A stretch of DNA of 64,000 bases, from positions 91,388-155,387 of the forward strand of contig CAYJIH010000002.1 of the NCBI GenBank assembly GCA_964370195.1, in the 5' to 3' direction. This DNA is from JAAYCI01 sp964370195 (lineage in GTDB: Bacteria; Bacillota; Clostridia; Oscillospirales; Ruminococcaceae). The translations under genes and the position numbers were made by a program. This document shows positions 34,402-41,877 of the stretch, piece after piece (the first letter of the stretch is position 1; each line of letters opens with the position of its first letter). The notes below the pieces were generated by a model. That model had not been told where the DNA came from and searched no databases. It saw only the letters and a list, made by a program, of their open reading frames with translations.

Positions 34402-35244
34402 CTACACCACCGCTGTGTCTTCTTGTGCTTTCCGCTCCTCTTCTGGCTCCTCACTTTGCAGCTCATTCACACTCACCTCGTAAGAAGCCTCCCCTTCTAT
34501 GATCGATGCGAAAGTTTCTTCCGGCACTGTAGCCTCTTCTAAGTCAACATCTACGTGCTCATGTGGCTCGCTTTCTTGCAAAGCATCTTCCCCCACATCC
34601 TCCATACTGTCAAGCGTATTTTCGTGCCGTTCACTTTGGGACACCGGTAGCGAAAAAGGTGGCGCGGTATTTTCATTGCCGGGCTCTGCAACATCTGATT
34701 TTTCAGAAAAAATCGCTTCATCCAACTGGTTAATAAACTCGGGCTTCTTGCCACGCAGCATCGAAACACCCACAATAATCACCACAATGCCAATCAATAC
34801 ACCGGGTATAACCTGCACTACAATGGCCAAAATTGGAATGCGATACAAAATTGTTTCTACTGCCGCATTGTTCATCACCGCATTGTATAAAAAGAAACCG
34901 CCAAACACAATAAAGGCCCAGCCGATATACTTTCTGGATTTTGCCGATGTCATTTTTTCTGATGAAAGAGCCTGAAACCATACACCATCCGGCACAAATG
35001 CATCGTTTAAAGCAGCATACTGTTCCGCCGTTAACGCTCGTATATTGAATGTATCAAAAAATGAATAGGCCCAAATCAACGGCAGAAATAGAAAAAGGGG
35101 CGGAAAATTGAAAAATGTGGCAAGAGCAAACAACAAATAAAACCAAAATCCAATAGAAAGGCCCCTGCGCATACACCCATAGTACATTTGCCCAAACCCG
35201 GGAATACACGCCGTGACGAACGTTAAAAAGCCATTCTTCTTCAT
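34402..35244 (-). CDS. Membrane protein of the ECF sigma operon, TM2-like N-terminus
   Basis: A 280-residue protein. The N-terminus (ACIPGFGQMYYGCMRRGLSIG, near residues 12-32) resembles the PGxGQxYxG pattern of TM2-type membrane proteins, and two or three more hydrophobic segments follow to about residue 165. The C-terminal 110 residues are acidic and low in hydrophobicity, so probably cytoplasmic. It is the last gene of the sigma/anti-sigma operon, 19 bases after the anti-sigma gene, and may be the output or sensor of that system. Exact function unknown. Confidence 0.75.
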   Translation of the reverse strand: MKKNGFLTFVTACIPGFGQMYYGCMRRGLSIGFWFYLLFALATFFNFPPLFLFLPLIWAYSFFDTFNIRALTAEQYAALNDAFVPDGVWFQALSSEKMTSAKSRKYIGWAFIVFGGFFLYNAVMNNAAVETILYRIPILAIVVQVIPGVLIGIVVIIVGVSMLRGKKPEFINQLDEAIFSEKSDVAEPGNENTAPPFSLPVSQSERHENTLDSMEDVGEDALQESEPHEHVDVDLEEATVPEETFASIIEGEASYEVSVNELQSEEPEEERKAQEDTAVV

Positions 35245-35263
35245 TATATCTCTCTCCTAAAAT

Positions 35264-35782
35264 TTATTTCGTTTCGTTTGTATTTTCCTCATTTAAATCA
35301 TCATTTGTACTTTCTTGTAAAAACAATTCACTGTCAATAAATTCGAACGTCAACGCCTTTTGTACCGATTCCGGTATGGCTTGCAGTGTATCTGTAATGT
35401 TGCTGCTCCACTGTAAAGATAAAGACTGCAGCGATTGTTTCTCCAAAATGCTTTGTGAAATACTGGATGAATACTGCGTGGTGAGCAAAGATGAAAAATA
35501 CACAATCACTGCAAAACATGCCGCCGTTCCCACCGTTGCATAACGCCCCAAAACAACCGCCCATTTTTTCTTCGCAATGCGGCGTTGCACCTTGCTTGCC
35601 ACGGCCACTTCATACAAAGGAGCTTGTTCTAATATAGCTAGGTACCGCTCGGTGCAGCTCATACAATTCGATAAATGCTCACTTATTTCTAGCCGCTGTT
35701 CTTCTGTGGCATGTTCCTCTGTCAAACATCGCAAGTCATCATCGGTTACATGGCCCTTTTGTTTGTATTCTAACACGCTCAT
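35264..35782 (-). CDS. Zinc-finger anti-sigma factor
   Basis: A 172-residue membrane-anchored anti-sigma protein. The cytoplasmic N-terminus has the HxxxCxxC zinc-binding motif in EHLSNCMSC near residues 35-43, and a single membrane helix (about 80-100, TVGTAACFAVIVYFSSLL) precedes an extracellular Ser/Gln-rich domain. It would hold the ECF sigma factor inactive until a signal arrives. The gene overlaps the sigma stop by 4 bases (ATGA). Confidence 0.88.
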   Translation of the reverse strand: MSVLEYKQKGHVTDDDLRCLTEEHATEEQRLEISEHLSNCMSCTERYLAILEQAPLYEVAVASKVQRRIAKKKWAVVLGRYATVGTAACFAVIVYFSSLLTTQYSSSISQSILEKQSLQSLSLQWSSNITDTLQAIPESVQKALTFEFIDSELFLQESTNDDLNEENTNETK

Positions 35783-36285
35783 TCCCTCCTTTGCAATTTT
35801 TCTTTTAGTATTTGTTTTGATCTGTACAACTGTGTGTATACTGTTTTTTCAGGGCGTTTCAACATATGTGCAATCTCGCCCACCTGCTTATCTTGTAAAA
35901 AAAACAATGTTGCCACCTGCCGATACGGTTCTTTTAATGCTAAAATTTCCCCTTGTATTTCCTGCACCGTTTCCTTCGAAAGCGCAAGAGCCTCTGGGCA
36001 CTCTTCTCTTGCAAACAGCACCGTTGCATTTTGCTCAAAACTGCTATCATCCGTTGGTTCTGTTTTTCTGCTGTAAGCACTTTTCAAATAATCTTTTGCT
36101 TTATTTGTGGCAATGCGTGCCAGCCAAGGCTTCACATGATCCAATGGCAAAACATCACGATGTGCATAAGCCGAAATAAAAGTCTCTTGCGTTAAATCTT
36201 CTGCAACATGGTGGTTTTTTGTGAACTGAAAACAAATGGTGTACACAAGCCGTTCATACTGCTGCATCATTTGAACAAACTGCAT
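35779..36285 (-). CDS. ECF-type RNA polymerase sigma factor
   Basis: A 168-residue sigma-70-family regulator. Region 2 (QYERLVYTICFQFTKNHHVAEDLTQETFISAY, residues 9-40) and region 4 (LKEPYRQVATLFFLQDKQVGEIAHML, then YTQLYRSKQILKE) are clear, and regions 1 and 3 are missing as expected for ECF factors. With the anti-sigma and membrane protein downstream it forms a signal-responsive unit, probably for the envelope. Its target promoters cannot be identified here. Confidence 0.93.
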   Translation of the reverse strand: MQFVQMMQQYERLVYTICFQFTKNHHVAEDLTQETFISAYAHRDVLPLDHVKPWLARIATNKAKDYLKSAYSRKTEPTDDSSFEQNATVLFAREECPEALALSKETVQEIQGEILALKEPYRQVATLFFLQDKQVGEIAHMLKRPEKTVYTQLYRSKQILKEKLQRRE

Positions 36286-36449
36286 GTCATTTATAACAGC
36301 CAGCCATCACCACCTCTTTCTTGATGTTGTGCAAACCATGCCAACCTCTATTCTTATCTATATAAAATAAAACGAAAAGCACGATAGATATTCTTCAAAA
36401 ACATAAAATTTTCCAAATGACAAAAAAGTGTGGCATAAAACTGCAAAAT

Positions 36450-36549
36450 NNNNNNNNNNNNNNNNNNNNNNNNNNNNNNNNNNNNNNNNNNNNNNNNNNN
36501 NNNNNNNNNNNNNNNNNNNNNNNNNNNNNNNNNNNNNNNNNNNNNNNNN
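36450..36549. other. Assembly gap of 100 N
   Basis: Exactly 100 N, the usual placeholder for unknown length. The flanks are non-coding and share no obvious repeat with each other. Confidence 0.98.
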
Positions 36550-36589
36550 AGCGCCTTTTTCTCTATTCGTATCCGCTTTGCGGTATATT

Positions 36590-36618
36590 AAAAAAATCCC
36601 CATATTCGGGGATTTTTT
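36590..36618 (-). terminator. Terminator after the nitroreductase gene
   Basis: AATCCCC and GGGGATT around ATATTC, with A6 and T6 tracts on the two sides, located 25 bases after the nitroreductase stop codon on the minus strand. Confidence 0.88.
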
Positions 36619-36642
36619 AGTGTACTGCAAAGAATGTACATG

Positions 36643-37194
36643 CTAATCTGCAAAACGAACGAGCTCGCTGACTTCTTTTCGTGGCGTTTTCGGAATGTCT
36701 CCATCAGGGTAGCCATACACAATCAGCGCTGCCACGCTTTCGTCCTGAGGCAAGTTCACAATTTGTGGCACCTTGTCCTTATCAAACACACCAAAAATGC
36801 AAGTTCCTATGCCCTTCTCGTGTGCTGCAAGACAAAACGTTTGGCAGGCAATCCCCGCATCAAACACTTCCCATACGTTCTGGTTCGTTGTGGTCAGCTC
36901 CCCTTTGCCGGTGTCAAGTTTGCCACTTTTTCCATTTACATAGCTCAATATCAAAACACCTTTGGCATTTTCCAAAGTGCGCATATTGTAAGAAAAGTTA
37001 GACATTGCCTCTGAAGCCAATTGTTTGATTTTTTCTTCGCTATCCACAAAGGTGTATCGCGCCACTTGATAGTTAGCCCAAGACGGCGCATAACGCGCTA
37101 TCTCAACCACTTCCTTTAATACGTCGTGGCTCACTTTTTCATCTTTGAACCGGCGAACACTTCTACGCTCTTTTAATAAATCTACTGCGTTCAT
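36643..37194 (-). CDS. Nitroreductase-family flavoprotein
   Basis: A 183-residue FMN-dependent oxidoreductase. LLKERRSVRRFKDEKV near residue 6, ARYAPSWANYQVARYTFV near residue 33, and the C-terminal GIGTCIFGVF / VALIVYGYPDG-type segments define the family. Natural substrates are not predictable; members reduce nitroaromatics, quinones or enones. It is a single-gene unit with a terminator. Confidence 0.92.
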   Translation of the reverse strand: MNAVDLLKERRSVRRFKDEKVSHDVLKEVVEIARYAPSWANYQVARYTFVDSEEKIKQLASEAMSNFSYNMRTLENAKGVLILSYVNGKSGKLDTGKGELTTTNQNVWEVFDAGIACQTFCLAAHEKGIGTCIFGVFDKDKVPQIVNLPQDESVAALIVYGYPDGDIPKTPRKEVSELVRFAD

Positions 37195-37320
37195 GTTTTG
37201 CCTCCGTTTTATATTTTTTACTGTTTTGCGCTTATGCCTTTTCTATATGTACCGTATCACATTCTGTTTCGCATTTCAACTGTTTCTACAAAACCTTCTC
37301 TTTTCTGCCAAAACTTCTTT

Positions 37321-38340
37321 TCATTCTCCATCTTCGCACGCCACCGCATGTCTTGGCCTATCCTGATCACCATCCGCTTTGCAAAGCCGGAACTGTTCTT
37401 GCTCGCTTGTAAAATAATAATACTCTGTATTTTCAAACAGCGGTGGATCCAAATAGTTTGGAATGATATTTTCTGTATCATGTTCTTCCCGCTGCGTAAA
37501 ACCCGCTTCTTTCAAGCGCTGCGGTTCAATGCCCACGCAATAAAAATCGATGTACTCGGCCTGATATTCTTGCAGCAGACCCTCTATCGCTGTGCCCAAT
37601 TGTGGCAAATGCTGTGTATCGCCAATGTAATCCACAATGCGCAAAACACAACAATCCTCCACCTGTATCACACGCACCACAAGCAAGGCAAGTGGTGAAG
37701 CATCTCCCTTTGGCGCTTTGGCGGCATACACAAGATACTTTTGGTTTGGATACCGAAAATATCGGCGCTCTACATGCCATAAATCCTTATAAGGGTTTGC
37801 CTGTGGCATCGAGAAACCACAGTTTCGCAAGGCCATCACATCACTCAACACATGTAAAGACATAAAGCCAGACACAGGCAATCTTTCTGTCTTTTGTACC
37901 CGTGCCAACTGATATTGTTCTCGTTTCGCCAAACGATAAAAATGTTCCACACGCCCCGTTGAAAAACCAATAAACTCATAAAAAACACGTGTTTTCGGCC
38001 GAATATTATTGCAGCTCATATAGCGGCACCCTGTAAGCGTTTGCATTTGCGCCATAAGATCTAAACCGGCACCCCTACAGTTTTTATCCGCCAACCAAAA
38101 AGAAACCCAGATATCCGGCTTCTTGCAACAACTGGACGGCACATACCCTGCAAGCGCCACAAGCCTCCCGTCCTCTTCGGCCAAAGCAAAACGCAGGCAA
38201 TCTTCTTCTCCCTCGAAATAATAGGAGAAGAAAACCGGCTCATCAAGAAAAGGATTTTGCACATCCCAATGGGTATGTACAAAATCCAAAATCATTTTTC
38301 GGTCTTTTTCACGCGCCAATCGAAATTGTAATTCACTCAC
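37321..38340 (-). CDS. GNAT-like acyltransferase, last gene of the FkbH/ACP cluster
   Basis: A 339-residue protein with an N-terminal GNAT-like fold (FRLAREKDRKMILDFVHTHW, then DGRLVALAGYVPSS, then SFWLADKNCRGAGLDLMAQM, then VFYEFIGFSTG) and a second, weaker half that looks similar. The start is the GTG at 38340 with GGAGGAT eight bases upstream; the longer frame to 38520 lies within the SDR gene. Given its place after FkbH-like, ACP, MaoC and SDR genes, it may transfer the carrier-bound acyl group to an amine. Substrate unknown. Confidence 0.72.
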   Translation of the reverse strand: MSELQFRLAREKDRKMILDFVHTHWDVQNPFLDEPVFFSYYFEGEEDCLRFALAEEDGRLVALAGYVPSSCCKKPDIWVSFWLADKNCRGAGLDLMAQMQTLTGCRYMSCNNIRPKTRVFYEFIGFSTGRVEHFYRLAKREQYQLARVQKTERLPVSGFMSLHVLSDVMALRNCGFSMPQANPYKDLWHVERRYFRYPNQKYLVYAAKAPKGDASPLALLVVRVIQVEDCCVLRIVDYIGDTQHLPQLGTAIEGLLQEYQAEYIDFYCVGIEPQRLKEAGFTQREEHDTENIIPNYLDPPLFENTEYYYFTSEQEQFRLCKADGDQDRPRHAVACEDGE

Positions 38341-38368
38341 GCTCCATCCTCCATGCAAACAAGTTCCC

Positions 38369-39109
38369 CTACAAAATGGCACTGCCCCCTGTAACAGGCA
38401 ACACAACACCCGTAATAAATCCCGCGTCCTCTGACAACAAAAAGACCATTGCCGGTGTAACGTCTTCAACACGCGCATTGCGCCCCATCGGGTTTGCCTC
38501 TGCACTGGCCTGCACCACAAGATCCGGTGTCTCTGCCAAAAAATTTGTTTCCATCATCGAGGGCGCCACACAGTTCACCGTCACCCCACTGGACGCATAT
38601 TCCACTGCCAAACTTTTGGCAAGCCCGTGCAGCGCTTCCTTTGTTGTTACATAAGCTGTCATGAATTTGGGCGGCACACCAATTACATAACTTGTTAACA
38701 TCAATACCACACGGCCAAATTTTTTCTTTGCCATTTTGGGCAAGAAGTGCTTTGTAATCGCCAGCACGCTGTTCACCTGCACCTGCCAATCTAAAGCGAA
38801 CCTCTCTGTATCAAAATTTTTAAATTTTGTGTTAATGGCACGCAATGCCGGCAAATGCACAATATGGGTAACATCCACTTTTAGCATGTCCAGCGTTTGC
38901 AAAAACTGCTGCACAGCCTCCGCCTGTGTCAAATCCACATCAAATGTGCGAACACGCCCTTTATACTCCACACAGAGTGGTGCCAATTTATCTAAATCCC
39001 CGCATCCTTGCGCTAAAAAAACACTATCTTGTTCTTTTTCCAAAAGGCGCTTGAGCAAATCTTGCCCCACATCACTGCTTGCGCCCGTAATGATATATGT
39101 ATTCATCAT
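38369..39109 (-). CDS. Short-chain dehydrogenase/reductase (FabG-like)
   Basis: A 246-residue Rossmann-fold oxidoreductase. The nucleotide motif is YIITGASSDVGQDL (residues 5-18), and the catalytic YxxxK is present as YVTTK in FMTAYVTTKEALHGLAKSLA near residue 153, with NCVAPSMMETNF following. It probably reduces or oxidises a 3-oxo/3-hydroxy acyl-ACP in this cluster. The start ATG overlaps the MaoC gene stop by 4 bases. Confidence 0.88.
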   Translation of the reverse strand: MMNTYIITGASSDVGQDLLKRLLEKEQDSVFLAQGCGDLDKLAPLCVEYKGRVRTFDVDLTQAEAVQQFLQTLDMLKVDVTHIVHLPALRAINTKFKNFDTERFALDWQVQVNSVLAITKHFLPKMAKKKFGRVVLMLTSYVIGVPPKFMTAYVTTKEALHGLAKSLAVEYASSGVTVNCVAPSMMETNFLAETPDLVVQASAEANPMGRNARVEDVTPAMVFLLSEDAGFITGVVLPVTGGSAIL

Positions 39110-39540
39110 TCCACTTCCTTTACAGGTATCTCTACACCTGCCTTGATAACACCTCTTGTCACACGTTGCCCATGTTGATTCGTTACGCTTGCTTTAATTG
39201 TGATGGCACGAAATGTTTCATTGATTTCTGAAATTTTCCCGCTGACAGTCAATGTGTCGCCAATGAACACCGGCTTTGCAAACTTTGCTTCCACACTGTG
39301 CAACAAGCAATTTTCGCCCGGCAAATACACCCCTGCCAATGTTGAAAACAAACTGGCAGACAGCATTCCATACACCACACGCCCCGGTTGCCCACGCTTT
39401 GCCGCATACGCATCATCCATGTGAATAGGCGACACATCACCTGTCAATTTGCAAAACATCTCCATGCTTTCTTCACTTACTTGCATCTCAAACGAGGCTT
39501 CCATGCCCACTTCCAGCTCTTCCAGCATATAGTGGTTCAT
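39106..39540 (-). CDS. MaoC-like (R)-hydratase/dehydratase
   Basis: A 144-residue hot-dog-fold protein. The hydratase-2 motif is present in LTGDVSPIHMDDAYA (Asp and His near residues 34 and 39), followed by GRVVYGMLSASL. It would hydrate or dehydrate an acyl-ACP or acyl-CoA. Six bases after the ACP gene and overlapping the SDR gene, it completes a reductase/dehydratase pair without a visible ketosynthase. Confidence 0.88.
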   Translation of the reverse strand: MNHYMLEELEVGMEASFEMQVSEESMEMFCKLTGDVSPIHMDDAYAAKRGQPGRVVYGMLSASLFSTLAGVYLPGENCLLHSVEAKFAKPVFIGDTLTVSGKISEINETFRAITIKASVTNQHGQRVTRGVIKAGVEIPVKEVE

Positions 39541-39546
39541 ATTTCC

Positions 39547-39789
39547 CTAACCCCGCAAGCGCGCAAGCAAATCCAGCAAATCACCTACATTTTGCAAATT
39601 TCTCACGTCGTTAAGCTGAAATTTTAAGCCATACTTTTTCTCAATCGCTGTTAATAAGTTAATTTGCTCTAAACTGTCCCAATCTTCAATATCCGCCGCA
39701 TTGGTAGCATCGCAAAGCACAATGCTATCATCATCAAAATTGTCGCGAAAAATCTCTTGAATTTCTTCCATTGTTTTGGCTCTGTCCAT
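39547..39789 (-). CDS. Acyl carrier protein
   Basis: An 80-residue ACP with the phosphopantetheine attachment serine in WDSLEQINLL near residue 38. It differs from a housekeeping AcpP in lacking the usual DSLD-TVELVM sequence, so it is likely dedicated to this cluster. It lies 24 bases after the FkbH-like gene, with AAAGGAGAAATA before the ATG. Confidence 0.88.
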   Translation of the reverse strand: MDRAKTMEEIQEIFRDNFDDDSIVLCDATNAADIEDWDSLEQINLLTAIEKKYGLKFQLNDVRNLQNVGDLLDLLARLRG

Positions 39790-39813
39790 ATTATTTCTCC
39801 TTTATGTTGCGTT

Positions 39814-41583
39814 TTATATCCGTTCAATTACGGTATTTTTAGGTATATACTCTTGCGGCATATGGTAACAATATCGGCGTTCATCTTCGCTTTCTTCCAA
39901 AAGCTCAAATCCTATCGATTCATAAAATTCACGCACCAATATGTTCTTTTGCGTTTTCAACCAACGGGCGTATAATTTTTTTACACCACGTTCTCTTGCG
40001 TACTCCCGCAAAACATCAAACATTGCATACTCTAAATGCCTCTTAAACACACGGCAACTCATCACCCAAAGCTCAATGGTTGCACTGTCTCCCTCTTGCT
40101 CTGCCAAAATAACAGAGGTAATTCCATTGTCTCCAAAACGATCAATCAACCGGCCAAAAAGTAGCAAGCTGGTCTCGCTTCGCATACAGCTTTCCACTTC
40201 TGCCGTTGTATAGCGACGCGTTGTAAGATTAAACTGGTTTGTTTTATTGATAAGCTGGCTTACACGCTCCAGCTTTTCCTCCTCTACCAAGCCTATCTCC
40301 GCTTTCATTTCCAAACTTTTCAAGTACTCTTCGTAATTGCCAAAACTGCCCTCGTCTGCTTGCCGCTCTGCGTTTTGACGATACATTTCACCACGCTTTT
40401 TGTCGTCTTCCGACAAAGCCGTCACTTCAAAATAACCAGCCCTGTCCACCGTATGTATCGATTTCTCGGGCTCATTCATATCAGGCACAGCCACCGCCGG
40501 CAATTCTCGGCTAACCAATGCACGCTCTGCAGGGTTATCATCTAGGAATACAAAACTATCTACCGAGATGTTAATGTCTTTTGCCATTTTGGCAATGCTT
40601 TCGTTTTTCGGCCCCCAATTTGCCTCAAAGCAAAGGAAATCGCTTCGCTTCAAGGGGCTGTCTTCCCGCTCAAACCCGCTCAACGCCGCTGCTTCTTCGT
40701 TTTTGGACGCCACATTTAACAGCACACCACGCGCCGCAAGCATTTTTAAATATTGCTGAAACTCTGCAAACGCCATGCCTTGTGGTGTTTCATCTCCCAG
40801 CTCCACGCCTTGTGCGCCTTCTTCGCCAATCACACCACCCCAAAGCGTATTGTCTAAATCCACGGCCACCGCTTTTTTCGTAATGCCAAATAAACTTTTT
40901 AGCAAAGAAGCCAAGCTGTGGCAAAAATGTGGAATATGCGCCACTGCACAAGCATACTTATATGCATACCATGTAGCGTCATCACACCAGCTATCCAGCC
41001 CATAGCAAGCGGCCAAATAGTTTACATCATGTATAAAAAGCGACGGATGTTCGCTTGCATACTGCGCCATTTTTTCATTCAACCGGTTTGCAAAACGCAC
41101 ACGACCGCGGACATCCCATGCATCCATATTGCCAAAATTGCGAAAGCGAGGTGGTTCAAAATTATTTTGTACCACCGGACAGCCCAATTTCTCTGCCGCT
41201 TGCCACACCGCTTCAAAGCGACGATACTCTGCGTCTAGTTTATTTTGCACCTGTTCATCGCTATCTTGTGGCAAAGGCCACTGTTTTATATTGCGGCTGC
41301 TTGTGTGAATGAACAAAACGTCTGGCGCAAAAGACGCAAGACTACCACTATCAAACACCACGTTTTCGTAAAACAGCCCATAATCCCCCTCATAAAATGT
41401 GGGGCGAATGCCTGCTTGAAGCAAAAAGAGCTCTAAAATATTTTTAATCTCTCCAACTGTGCTACCACCTACAATGGCCACTTTTTTTTCAAGAAGCCCC
41501 TGGCGTGCCAAAAGTTCTTTTTTTATCGCACGTTTTTTTTGCAGCACCACCGCTGCATCAAACGGATATTGCAACACTTCCAT
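39814..41583 (-). CDS. FkbH-like HAD-IIIC protein with C-terminal GNAT domain
   Basis: A 589-residue protein. An SGNH-like N-terminal part (VGGSTVGEIKNILELFL, DVLFIHTSSRNI) precedes the HAD-IIIC domain with the nucleophile motif AVDLDNTLWGGV near residue 241 and FVFLDDNPAERALV near 345. A C-terminal GNAT-like domain starts near residue 440. FkbH-type proteins load a phosphoglycerate-derived glyceryl group onto an ACP. It is the first gene of a five-gene operon with ACP, MaoC, SDR and GNAT. GGGAGGAAGAA precedes the ATG. Confidence 0.88.
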   Translation of the reverse strand: MEVLQYPFDAAVVLQKKRAIKKELLARQGLLEKKVAIVGGSTVGEIKNILELFLLQAGIRPTFYEGDYGLFYENVVFDSGSLASFAPDVLFIHTSSRNIKQWPLPQDSDEQVQNKLDAEYRRFEAVWQAAEKLGCPVVQNNFEPPRFRNFGNMDAWDVRGRVRFANRLNEKMAQYASEHPSLFIHDVNYLAACYGLDSWCDDATWYAYKYACAVAHIPHFCHSLASLLKSLFGITKKAVAVDLDNTLWGGVIGEEGAQGVELGDETPQGMAFAEFQQYLKMLAARGVLLNVASKNEEAAALSGFEREDSPLKRSDFLCFEANWGPKNESIAKMAKDINISVDSFVFLDDNPAERALVSRELPAVAVPDMNEPEKSIHTVDRAGYFEVTALSEDDKKRGEMYRQNAERQADEGSFGNYEEYLKSLEMKAEIGLVEEEKLERVSQLINKTNQFNLTTRRYTTAEVESCMRSETSLLLFGRLIDRFGDNGITSVILAEQEGDSATIELWVMSCRVFKRHLEYAMFDVLREYARERGVKKLYARWLKTQKNILVREFYESIGFELLEESEDERRYCYHMPQEYIPKNTVIERI

Positions 41584-41616
41584 TTCTTCCTCCCAGCTAT
41601 TGATTCTCTCTTTGCT

Positions 41617-41644
41617 ATTATAACAAATTTCATAAAAAAAACAA
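41617..41644 (-). promoter_or_regulatory. Promoter of the FkbH/ACP operon
   Basis: On the minus strand TTGTTT (41639-41644), 16 bases, TATAAT (41617-41622), about 34 bases before the FkbH-like start. Confidence 0.6.
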
Positions 41645-41775
41645 CGATAGCGTCACAAGGCATTTTAAAAAAACCATTTTGGCATTTATGATTCCCTTTC
41701 ATTCTCTTCCCCCGTTTTGTGCTTTATGGAAATTTTGTTCTTAAATTTTAACCTTTCTTTTCCTCTTTCATATGG

Positions 41776-41781
41776 TATAAT
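41776..41781 (+). promoter_or_regulatory. -10 box probably serving the penicillin-binding protein gene
   Basis: TATAAT about 100 bases before the PBP start. The -35 region is T-rich without a clear consensus hexamer, so the call is tentative. Confidence 0.4.
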
Positions 41782-41877
41782 ATACTGTACTGTTATAAGA
41801 GGACATTTATTTGCATCACATAAATAGTTTAATCGTTTTTGCGATTCATCTTTCCACCCCTAAGGAGGCCACGGTTT

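Larger units (their letters stand above)
36286..36642. other. Intergenic region containing the second assembly gap
   Basis: The region between the sigma gene start and the nitroreductase stop. It includes 100 N at 36450-36549 and a terminator at 36590-36618. The promoter of the ECF operon should lie in the AT-rich 36286-36449 part, but I cannot pick it with confidence. Any gene lost in the gap would be invisible. Confidence 0.7.

Noticed and set aside
36358..36630. Open frames spanning the second N gap
   Set aside because: They exist only because N codons are read through; the flanks show no coding character.
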